A DNA stretch of 10,697 nucleotides from Anaerolineaceae bacterium (lineage in GTDB: Bacteria; Chloroflexota; Anaerolineae; Anaerolineales; Anaerolineaceae). The stretch lies in the NCBI GenBank assembly GCA_021107195.1, contig JAIOTF010000264.1, forward strand, positions 1 through 10,697, written 5' to 3'. Made by a program: the position numbers and the translations under genes. The notes beneath the pieces are model-generated. The model saw only the letters and a program-made list of their open reading frames with translations. It did no database searches and was not told where the DNA came from. Position 1 is the stretch's first letter, and every line of letters begins with the position of its first letter. Of this stretch, positions 1-7,037 are shown piece after piece.

Positions 1-166
1 ATATAGACTGCCTACGTCAAATACTACTCCTGTTTCTGTGCTACACTTCATATCGACCTTCCTTGGTATTGTTTTGTGCCGGTACACAAAAGCATAACCA
101 GTGAAGGTCTCTTTTTCAACTCCTTTTTCCTACTTTAAGAAAGCCCTGCTTGGTTCTTAAACCGAG

Positions 167-195
167 TTGCATTCTTCATCTCTAGATTGTATAAT
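167..195 (+). promoter_or_regulatory. Candidate sigma70-type promoter (distal)
   Basis: A perfect TATAAT -10 hexamer at 190-195 lies 17 bases downstream of TTGCAT (167-172). That -35 box matches the consensus only in its TTG. The spacing is ideal and the setting is AT-rich and intergenic. If used, transcription would begin near 202 and give a leader of about 350 bases ahead of the Clp start codon at 552. This is a sequence match only. Confidence 0.4.
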
Positions 196-197
196 GG

Positions 198-228
198 GGT
201 TAAATTTACTTTATTCCTGTTTTTAACC
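198..228. repeat. Inverted repeat overlapping the predicted transcription start
   Basis: GGTTAAA at 198-204 is mirrored by TTTAACC at 222-228, and the flanking bases extend the match imperfectly. The left arm sits where transcription from the 167-195 promoter would begin, so it could be an operator half-site pair or a weak hairpin at the mRNA 5' end. The arms are short and AT-rich, so chance is a fair explanation. Confidence 0.25.
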
Positions 229-385
229 TCGAATATTTAAACGGGGAAAGGTCTTGCGTATAGCCAAATAATTCCGCATCATTAAGTGGCTATTCTGTGT
301 TAAATGAGGGAAAAAGGGGAAAATTACTAAATCGAATGGACAAAGATCAGTTTTTCTGGTTTTGAAGAAATAAATACTGACAGTT

Positions 386-414
386 TTTACTTGTGCAAAC
401 AATATTTGTATAAA
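386..414 (+). promoter_or_regulatory. Candidate sigma70-type promoter (proximal)
   Basis: TTTACT at 386-391 (four of six consensus bases) is followed after 17 bases by TATAAA at 409-414 (five of six). It lies about 140 bases before the Clp start codon, so it could replace or supplement the distal candidate. A CTGACA at 377-382 is a better -35 hexamer but has no good -10 at the right distance. This is a sequence match only. Confidence 0.35.
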
Positions 415-551
415 ACAATGATTTATTTTGTGAGGGCTTTTGAGCCGAAGCATGTTCTTACAGGATTATTTTGATTCTATTGCATTGGTTTCCATCTGAT
501 TGGTATTGTTTACCCGTCAGACAGGTTGAAGAGGAGAAAACGGAGGAGAAC

Positions 552-2954
552 ATGGATTACAGCGCAAGTATCAGGATCATTTGGGGAATTGCTGCTGCTG
601 AGGCGCAGTTCCTGAAATCGAAGGAAATTGAACCGGAACATTATGTATTGGGGTTTTTAAAAATAGAAGATTTATTGGGTCAGGATGCGTTGTTTGACGA
701 TCTGTCCAGCCAAGACCGAAGAGAGGCTTTATCAGAGTTAGGGCAAATCGTTGATCTCTGGAAGCGCAGTGAAATTGATTGTAAACGAGTACGACGGCGT
801 CTGCGTTATTTCATTCAAGAAGGACAGGGGAAGGAGAGTGAATTTGGTGGTCACCGCAGCGTGCGTTCTCGGGAAATGTTCGCCGAGGCAGAAGAAAACG
901 CCGGTAACGATGGGGACGAAACCGTTTCATTGGCCACATTATTTGAAGTCGCATTAAAAACGAAAAGTGAAACCCTGGATGCCCTGTACAAAGAGTTCAA
1001 GATTGACCTGGACCAATTGCTGGCCGCACAAAAAAGCCCTGGAAGGACAATACGCCAGGAAGACGAGCCCGAATGGTTGAAGGATTTGGGACCTGATCAA
1101 GCTAAGGAACATCCTCTGGCCCAGTATGGCAGGGATCTCACTTTGCAGGCGCACAAAGGCAAATTGGGGCCGATCATTGGGCGTGATGCCGAGATCAAGG
1201 ATATTGCCCGAGTGCTTACACAGCGTACTCGCAGCAATCCGTTGTTGATTGGCGACCCAGGGGTAGGCAAAACTGCCGTGGTGGAAGGATTGGCCTTGTT
1301 TGCCATTCAGCCAGAGGCGCCGCAAGCATTACAACGTTTCCATTTTGTGGAGATCACCATCTCTGCGTTGATCTCGGGCACTTCTTTGCGGGGACAGTTT
1401 GAGAAACGCCTGGAAGAGGTCATCAAAGCTGCAAAAGAGGACCCTGATCTGGTTCTATTCGTAGATGAAATTCATACCATGATGAGTTCTGGGGGGCTGG
1501 ACACGATCAACGCTGCCAACATCTTAAAACCGGTTCTGGCCCGTGGTGAGATGCGCATGGTTGGGGCAACGACCACCGCCGAATATCGGAAACACATTGA
1601 GCCGGATGGCGCCATTACCCGACGGTTTCAAACTATCTGGATTGATGAGCCTGCGCCGGATGAGACGTTGATCATTCTTAAAGGGCTGCGGCCAAAATTT
1701 CAGGAACATCATCAGATCGCTATTGAAGATGCGGTTCTTCAGAAAGCCGTTGACCTTTCTTCACGCTATATCAACGAAGGTTTCCAGCCGGATAAAGCCA
1801 TCATGGTATTGGATGAGGCTTGTGCCCGCCGCAAGTTGCTGACCATTCATGCCCGTAACATCAACGAGCAGACTGATAAGCTGGAAATCAATGATGTAGG
1901 TGAGGTGATTGCCCGTCGTACCAATATGCCTATCGAAGTTATCTTGATGACTGATGAGGAACGTTTGCTGGAGTTAGAGGATGTTTTAGGTGAACGGGTT
2001 ATAGGTCAGGATCAGGCAGTAAAAGTTCTGTCGAGGGGTGTGCGTATTTCACGGGCAGGTCTGAAAGCGCCCAATAAACCCTCCGTCTTTCTCTTTGCAG
2101 GCCCCACTGGTACGGGTAAAACCGAATTGGCAAAGGCGCTGGCAGAAAGTTTGTTTTATAGTGAAAGCTGTTTGATTACCCTGGATATGAGTGAATATCA
2201 GCAGGAGCATAGTGTTTCTAAACTGATCGGTTCCCCTCCGGGCTATGTTGGTTTTGGCGAAGAGCCGTTTTTGATCCGTGAAGTACGTAAGCATCCTTAT
2301 TCAGTGATCCTTCTGGATGAGATTGAAAAAGCGCATCCATCCATTCTGACCATTTTCCTGCAGGTATTTGATGAAGGCCGTTTAACGGACAGTCGGGGCC
2401 GCAAGATCAATTTTGCAGAAAGCATCATTATCATGACTTCCAATTTAGGAGCGGCCGTGAAGACAAAACGTGCCATAGGCTTTGAAAAGGCAAAGGAGAC
2501 GGTTGAGAAGGAAAAGGAAGAACTGGAACACTATCAGAAGCAGGTGCAAAACGCCATTGCTGGGCACATGCCGCCAGAATTGATCAATCGCATACAGGAT
2601 GTGGTAGTGTTTCAACCGCTTTCCAGAGAAACAGTTTTCAAGATACTGGAAATCTTCCTGGAAAAGCTCAATCAGCAGCTTACACAACGCGAGATTGCTG
2701 TGCAACTGGATGAAAGCGCAAAAGAACTTTTGATGGAACATGGTTACAGCACTGTGTACGGTGCCAGACACTTGCAAAGGGCTTTTGAACATTTGATTTA
2801 TGATTCTCTTTCTCAAGAAATCCTGGGTGGAAATGTGGAACGAGGCGAGATGGTCAAGTTTAAACGCGAAGGGCAGAAACTGCGTCTGGACGTGGTCAAA
2901 GGTACCGGGATTTCCACAACATTGATTGACCCTGATGATAGGTTAACGATCTAG
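552..2954 (+). CDS. Two-ring Clp/Hsp100 AAA+ unfoldase (ClpC/ClpA-like), 800 aa
   Basis: This is an ATP-driven protein unfoldase or remodelling enzyme. The start is ATG 552, preceded by GGAGGAG at 542-548; an in-frame TTG at 471 has no such site. A divergent double Clp-N repeat covers about residues 4-140. AAA1 has Walker A GDPGVGKT (234-241), Walker B LVLFVDE (300-306) and arginines 357-358. AAA2 has Walker A GPTGTGKT (517-524), Walker B VILLDE (585-590), pore loop GYVG (564-567), Arg680 and sensor-2 GAR (737-739). About 40 residues separate the two modules, so the ClpB-type coiled-coil middle domain is absent. IGF at 642-644 occupies the place of the ClpP-docking VGF/IGL loop of ClpC and ClpA, which suggests a protease partner. 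The AAA1 pore loop reads SGTSLRG, with Leu279 where most relatives have Tyr. It leads the probable operon. The family is certain; whether it is degradative or purely remodelling is not. I give no symbol because its features mix those of several subfamilies. Confidence 0.95.
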   Translation: MDYSASIRIIWGIAAAEAQFLKSKEIEPEHYVLGFLKIEDLLGQDALFDDLSSQDRREALSELGQIVDLWKRSEIDCKRVRRRLRYFIQEGQGKESEFGGHRSVRSREMFAEAEENAGNDGDETVSLATLFEVALKTKSETLDALYKEFKIDLDQLLAAQKSPGRTIRQEDEPEWLKDLGPDQAKEHPLAQYGRDLTLQAHKGKLGPIIGRDAEIKDIARVLTQRTRSNPLLIGDPGVGKTAVVEGLALFAIQPEAPQALQRFHFVEITISALISGTSLRGQFEKRLEEVIKAAKEDPDLVLFVDEIHTMMSSGGLDTINAANILKPVLARGEMRMVGATTTAEYRKHIEPDGAITRRFQTIWIDEPAPDETLIILKGLRPKFQEHHQIAIEDAVLQKAVDLSSRYINEGFQPDKAIMVLDEACARRKLLTIHARNINEQTDKLEINDVGEVIARRTNMPIEVILMTDEERLLELEDVLGERVIGQDQAVKVLSRGVRISRAGLKAPNKPSVFLFAGPTGTGKTELAKALAESLFYSESCLITLDMSEYQQEHSVSKLIGSPPGYVGFGEEPFLIREVRKHPYSVILLDEIEKAHPSILTIFLQVFDEGRLTDSRGRKINFAESIIIMTSNLGAAVKTKRAIGFEKAKETVEKEKEELEHYQKQVQNAIAGHMPPELINRIQDVVVFQPLSRETVFKILEIFLEKLNQQLTQREIAVQLDESAKELLMEHGYSTVYGARHLQRAFEHLIYDSLSQEILGGNVERGEMVKFKREGQKLRLDVVKGTGISTTLIDPDDRLTI

Positions 2955-3026
2955 ATCACACACGAGACATGAGGAAAATCCTCTACAAGTGTAAAGTCCA
3001 ATAAAATCAGGAAAGGTGGAGAATTG

Positions 3027-6000
3027 ATGAAGGACGATGCGATAATCACAGGTTTTGGGGTTGTATTTGGGCTGGGTATTTTGGGCTGCATTATAGCAGT
3101 GGGCATTGTGTCAGCCAGTTTCTGGGTTTCTTTATTGGCATTTATTGGGCTTATCCTGGTTGGCATCGGGATGAATGCAGCCAACGAAAAACATTTTGGC
3201 GGGGCTGCTTTGGCTTTGTTGTTTGCAGCGGCATTGACAGGGTTTGCCATGCTGGTTGCAGATATGGCGGGGCGCTGGCTGTGGTTTCCTCTGTGGCTTC
3301 TCATCATTTTGAGTCTGCTTCAGTCGGGATTAGGCGCTGCATTGGATGAGGAAAAAGGGGCGGCGTTCATTGCTTTTTTGCTGTGTTTTTTGATGATTAT
3401 CATCGCTCTTCTCGGCCCGCTTATGTATTATGAGGTCTTGAGTGGTCAGGTGGAGCAGGCAACTTTTCAATTCTGGCAGCTTGCGCTGGCGGCCAGTATG
3501 GGCTTCGTGATTTTGGCCTGGGCACAAGGGATCATGCTGAATCCAGGGCGTTTCATCTTCTTTGCGCTGGTGGGGGTAGGGTTATTGGGCGCAGCCTCCC
3601 TGATGTCTGATTTCAGCGGCGGGTGGTGGTGGGTGGTGCCCTGGCTTTTGACATCCTCGTTGATGTTTCATACCACCACTGGTTGGTTTCGAAGTGATAA
3701 GGCTCCGAAAAGTGTTGGTTACTTGCTATCGATAGTGTGTTTCTTGTTGGCGATCATTGGCCCATTGTGGTTGTTCAGGCTTGCTGGACCCGGACCGGAA
3801 ATTGAGATGGCAGCCGCTGTTCCCCAAACGGAGGAGTTGGACTTAAGCCCGGCTGACCAGGCGGCTACCCAATTGGCGCAGGCACAGTTTGCCGCTACAC
3901 TTGCGCTTGAGACGCAAGTTGCAGAAACCCAGCAGGCTGCAGTTGATGTGCAAGCCACCAGGGAGGTCGCAACCCAGCGGGTCATGACCCAACGAGCGAA
4001 AACAGAACTGGCTGCGGCACAGGCGGCTACCGATAAAGCTGCCATTCAGGCGGTTGAGGCCACCGGGGCGGCCGAGCAGAAGCAAACTGCTCAGGCAATG
4101 CAAACCCAACAGGCAATGCAAACCGCGGCGGCTACCCTTTCAGAATCAGATTTGGCGGCGACTGAGTTGGCGAATGCAATTGCCGTTGCCACAGCCGTGG
4201 TTCAGACGGAACAAGCCGGCCTTGGGGTGGTGCAGGAGGCTACACCGGAATCCATTTCTCTGCCAGAGTCGCCTGGTTCGGATCAACCTTCTGCTGCAGC
4301 CGTGCGTGGCCCGGCAACCATTTGGGTATTTATCAAGTCAATGTTTTCATCTGTATGGGGCGTGATCTATCTGCTCTTGTTGATCTTTATCGGCCAGCTT
4401 TGGTTCCGAAAAGGTGGCGGGGCAATTGCGGTTGTCCTCCTATTTGCTTCAGTGTGGGTCTTTGGTTCAGGCAATGCGGGAGTTCTCAATAGCTTTCTGG
4501 ATGTGGTTTCCAAAAAATCTTCATTCCTGATACAAGACATGTTGCTATTTTCGATTGAGAAATTTGGCACCATGGGCTGGGGCATTATTCTATCCACGGC
4601 GCTATTGATGCTCATTTTGATTCCAGGTTATTTCATCTCCTTCAAGGTGGACAGAAGGCTCAAAAAATCGGAAAAATCTCCGCAGGCGATGAGTGCAAGC
4701 TTCATAAATCGGTTGATGTCCCGTGAAGATATGAAGTCTGGCCAGGTGGTGCTGTCTACTATTTTGATTTTGGTTCTGGGGGTAGGTTATCCCATTGTAT
4801 TATGGATTGGACTGCGAGGGCTTGTGAAAGTGGATGCAACCATCCCTGTCGCCTTTTTAGGGATACCGAACCTGAGCATTCCCAATTGGAAGCCAGTCTG
4901 GAAGATGCCTTATTTTCTCCTTGGAGCAATTATAGCTGTTGCAAACATCATCCTTACCACTGTGCAAAAAGCGTATAACATGAAACCGGCCGCAGTTTCA
5001 CCGGCGTTGAGTACAGTCGGGGCAATCTTTGGCGCGTTCATTTTGACCCTGTTTGTTCCAGCCGGGGTAATGATTATGATCCTGGTTGAGTATATTGCTC
5101 AATTGATCCGCGTGCCTATCATGATGGCGATTTTGTCCGGCAAAGAGAAGAAAGAGGCGAAGAGAAGGAGGGAAGCTTTTGAGCAGCGCTTACGGCAGAG
5201 GCCGATTTATCCAGTAGACGAAAAGCCGAAACGACCGGCTCAGCCGCCGCGACCTCCTGTACGCCCGCCCGATCGTCGTTCTGGTAGTAAACCTGTTTAT
5301 CGTGAGCGCGGTGAAGGCCGGGAGCTGCCAGTGAAAAAGCCGGCACCGGCGCCAGCGCCAACACCGACGGGAAAATTGCCAGGCAAGCTGGTATACAAAT
5401 CATCTGACAGCATTTTGGACTTTGTGGTGATTGATTCTGATACGATGTTTTGTTTAGATAAAACCAGTACCATTCGAGCTGTTTCAGAGGGTATTACGAA
5501 AGGGTCTCGTCGTACTGGATTGAGAGATCCGCTTGGTATGGTGAAACTTTCCAACGATGATGAGTTTCTGCTCGTGTCCAAAACGGAAGCATTGCTGCAT
5601 CTTCAGTATAGTGCCAGGGCATTTTCTGTTCTGAATGAGATGAAAACCGGTTTGCCTGTTGAATTCTTTGTGCTAAATCCTTTTGGCACGATGATCGCCT
5701 TTGGTGAGCACCGGGACAGTGATATTCATGGTTTGTTTTTGAAATCTCAGTTAAACCAGGCCATGGCAGAGGGAGTCCCTAATCCAACTTCCATTGCTAT
5801 TTCTCAGGATGGGCGTTACCTGGCCGTGGGCACGCAATCCGGAAAACTACATTTGATCAATATCTCTACCCGTAAAGCGATTCACGTTGTGTCACCACAG
5901 GGGATTGAATCTGACAGGATTGATACTGTCGCAACAATGCCGGATGGAAGCTGGTTAGCCGCATATGCCAACAACTATATTGTCACCTGGAGTCCTGAAG

Positions 6001-6275
6001 GTGATATGCTGCATAAATACAAGGCACCCAGCAAGATAACCTGCATTGCGGTGGATCCGGCTACCGGAGATATCGCTTATGGTAGTTCGGTAGGTTATGT
6101 CCGCATTCGTTCACAGGATCTTTCAAAAGAATTATTCAAAGAAAAGCTGCAAATCAGCAGAGTCATCAAGGTGACATTCTTTGAGAGCGACATTTTGTTC
6201 TCTGTCGGGAACGATGGTTCGATTCGTAAAATTTCAACAAACCGGGACCGGCCATGGAGCACGCAATTACTATAA
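3027..6275 (+). CDS. Large multi-pass membrane protein with C-terminal WD40-like propeller domain, 1082 aa
   Basis: The function is unknown. About nine hydrophobic helices fill residues 6-250. A long Ala/Gln/Thr-rich low-complexity stretch (about 261-425) is probably helical. Roughly six more hydrophobic helices lie between 430 and 690, followed by a Lys/Arg/Pro-rich linker (705-785). The C-terminal domain (about 786-1080) looks like a degenerate beta-propeller: the clearest blade has DGRYLAVGTQSGKLHLIN at 928-945, and a later one has GNDGSIRKIS near 1061. The positive charge of the linker suggests the propeller is cytoplasmic. The start is ATG 3027, eight bases after GGTG in an AGGTGGAG element; a TTG one codon earlier is less likely. 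It follows the Clp gene by 72 bp and overlaps the phosphatase gene by 22 bp, so it probably works with both. It could be a membrane anchor, sensor or scaffold that the kinases modify. Confidence 0.85.
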   Translation: MKDDAIITGFGVVFGLGILGCIIAVGIVSASFWVSLLAFIGLILVGIGMNAANEKHFGGAALALLFAAALTGFAMLVADMAGRWLWFPLWLLIILSLLQSGLGAALDEEKGAAFIAFLLCFLMIIIALLGPLMYYEVLSGQVEQATFQFWQLALAASMGFVILAWAQGIMLNPGRFIFFALVGVGLLGAASLMSDFSGGWWWVVPWLLTSSLMFHTTTGWFRSDKAPKSVGYLLSIVCFLLAIIGPLWLFRLAGPGPEIEMAAAVPQTEELDLSPADQAATQLAQAQFAATLALETQVAETQQAAVDVQATREVATQRVMTQRAKTELAAAQAATDKAAIQAVEATGAAEQKQTAQAMQTQQAMQTAAATLSESDLAATELANAIAVATAVVQTEQAGLGVVQEATPESISLPESPGSDQPSAAAVRGPATIWVFIKSMFSSVWGVIYLLLLIFIGQLWFRKGGGAIAVVLLFASVWVFGSGNAGVLNSFLDVVSKKSSFLIQDMLLFSIEKFGTMGWGIILSTALLMLILIPGYFISFKVDRRLKKSEKSPQAMSASFINRLMSREDMKSGQVVLSTILILVLGVGYPIVLWIGLRGLVKVDATIPVAFLGIPNLSIPNWKPVWKMPYFLLGAIIAVANIILTTVQKAYNMKPAAVSPALSTVGAIFGAFILTLFVPAGVMIMILVEYIAQLIRVPIMMAILSGKEKKEAKRRREAFEQRLRQRPIYPVDEKPKRPAQPPRPPVRPPDRRSGSKPVYRERGEGRELPVKKPAPAPAPTPTGKLPGKLVYKSSDSILDFVVIDSDTMFCLDKTSTIRAVSEGITKGSRRTGLRDPLGMVKLSNDDEFLLVSKTEALLHLQYSARAFSVLNEMKTGLPVEFFVLNPFGTMIAFGEHRDSDIHGLFLKSQLNQAMAEGVPNPTSIAISQDGRYLAVGTQSGKLHLINISTRKAIHVVSPQGIESDRIDTVATMPDGSWLAAYANNYIVTWSPEGDMLHKYKAPSKITCIAVDPATGDIAYGSSVGYVRIRSQDLSKELFKEKLQISRVIKVTFFESDILFSVGNDGSIRKISTNRDRPWSTQLL
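4092..4124 (+). repeat. Short in-frame direct repeat in the Ala/Gln/Thr-rich region
   Basis: The 15-base unit CAGGCAATGCAAACC occurs at 4092-4106 and again at 4110-4124, an 18-base period that keeps the frame. It encodes QAMQT twice. It sits inside the low-complexity segment of the membrane protein and suggests that segment grew partly by recent slippage or duplication. Confidence 0.8.
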
Positions 6276-7021
6276 ATTCGGGTGCCGCCACCGATTCAGG
6301 ATACAACTACGATCATAATGAAGACAGTTTTTTAGTTTTGCGTAACCTGAATCTGTTTTTGCTGGCAGACGGAGTGGGAGGCGCTCAGGCTGGTGAGGTT
6401 GCCAGCAAAATGGCTGTGGAATCGGTTGCAGACGAAGTACAGCGTTTTGCTTCCGGCTCTCAGTTGGTGCCGGACAAGGCGCTGAAAAAGGCGCTGATAA
6501 AAACCCATTTCCATATTCAGACCGCATCCAGTGAAATACCTGCCCATCTGGGCATGGCTACCACCATTGTGATCTGCTGGCTGTTTCCCGAGAAAGGCAT
6601 ATTCTGGGTGGCGCATGTCGGCGATAGTCGGGCGTATTTGCTGCGGGACGGTGTTCTGCAGCAGTTAACCGAAGACCATACGATTCTGAACCAGATCCGC
6701 CTGGCGAACATGTTGCCAGATGATTCAAGCTTGTGGCCTGCGCGTAATATTTTGAGCCAGACGTTGGGGGGGAAAGGTCTTATTTCACCGGAACTGCGCG
6801 TCCATGACCTGCGGACGGCTGACCGGATTTTGCTTTGCTCGGATGGGATTACTGATATGATCCCGGAAGAAGAGAGCCTTGAAATCATTTGCCAGGATGA
6901 GAGTCTTCAGACGATATGCAAACAATTGGTGGAGACTGCTAATTTACATGGGGGGAAGGACAATAGCACGGCAGTGTTGATTGAAGTTGTTTCTCCATTG
7001 CTAACAGGCAATGGAGGCTGA
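6254..7021 (+). CDS. PP2C-family Ser/Thr protein phosphatase, 255 aa
   Basis: This is a metal-dependent phosphatase of the stand-alone bacterial PP2C (Stp/PrpC/PppA) type. It would remove phosphate from Ser/Thr residues set by the neighbouring kinases. The signature motifs appear in order: TDSG (13-16), NED (22-24), ADGVGG with AGE (38-48), MATTIV (101-106, Ala where Gly is usual), HVGDSRAYLLRDG (121-133), CSDGITD (195-201) and GGKDNSTA (233-240). Metal ligands Asp24, Asp39, Asp197 and Asp236 are all present, so it should be active. There is no transmembrane segment or signal peptide, so it is cytoplasmic. Its ATG lies 22 bp inside the end of the membrane-protein gene with only a weak ribosome site, which points to translational coupling. 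The kinase gene starts 16 bp after its stop. Confidence 0.95.
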   Translation: MEHAITINSGAATDSGYNYDHNEDSFLVLRNLNLFLLADGVGGAQAGEVASKMAVESVADEVQRFASGSQLVPDKALKKALIKTHFHIQTASSEIPAHLGMATTIVICWLFPEKGIFWVAHVGDSRAYLLRDGVLQQLTEDHTILNQIRLANMLPDDSSLWPARNILSQTLGGKGLISPELRVHDLRTADRILLCSDGITDMIPEEESLEIICQDESLQTICKQLVETANLHGGKDNSTAVLIEVVSPLLTGNGG

Positions 7022-7025
7022 CCAC

Positions 7026-7032
7026 AGGAGGT
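7026..7032 (+). promoter_or_regulatory. Strong ribosome binding site for the FHA-kinase gene
   Basis: AGGAGGT is a near-perfect anti-16S complement ending five bases before ATG 7038. It fixes that start and is the strongest such site in the operon, so the kinase may be translated more efficiently than the phosphatase just before it. Confidence 0.85.
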
Positions 7033-7037
7033 AGACG

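Larger units (their letters stand above)
1..551. other. AT-rich upstream region with no convincing gene
   Basis: This stretch is visibly richer in A and T than the rest of the window and has no reading frame with recognisable protein character or a good ribosome binding site. A minus-strand open frame at 223-453 encodes a Phe/Lys/His-rich peptide with no domain and is most likely chance. The region probably holds the promoter and a long 5' leader for the Clp-led operon. The two best promoter-like matches and one inverted repeat are listed separately. The first 160 bases could be the downstream flank of a neighbouring transcription unit, but I see no coding remnant in them. Confidence 0.6.

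Noticed and set aside
223..453. Minus-strand open frame of 76 codons in the upstream region
   Set aside because: It has no recognisable domain, biased Phe/Lys/His composition from AT-rich DNA and no convincing ribosome site; it is probably chance.
471..551. Extended N-terminus of the Clp protein from TTG 471
   Set aside because: The extra 27 residues do not resemble a Clp N-domain and lack a ribosome site, while ATG 552 has GGAGGAG just upstream and begins the domain directly.
2948..2957. Palindrome GATCTAGATC at the Clp stop codon
   Set aside because: A ten-base palindrome of common tetramers is expected by chance, and nothing else marks it as a site.
2971..2983. GAGGAAAATCCTC inverted repeat between the Clp and membrane-protein genes
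   Set aside because: The stem is only five base pairs with a three-base loop and no T-tract, too weak to call a terminator; the genes are probably co-transcribed.
6517..6888. Minus-strand open frame opposite the phosphatase gene
   Set aside because: It is a shadow of the PP2C coding frame, which has every family motif; the antisense peptide has none.
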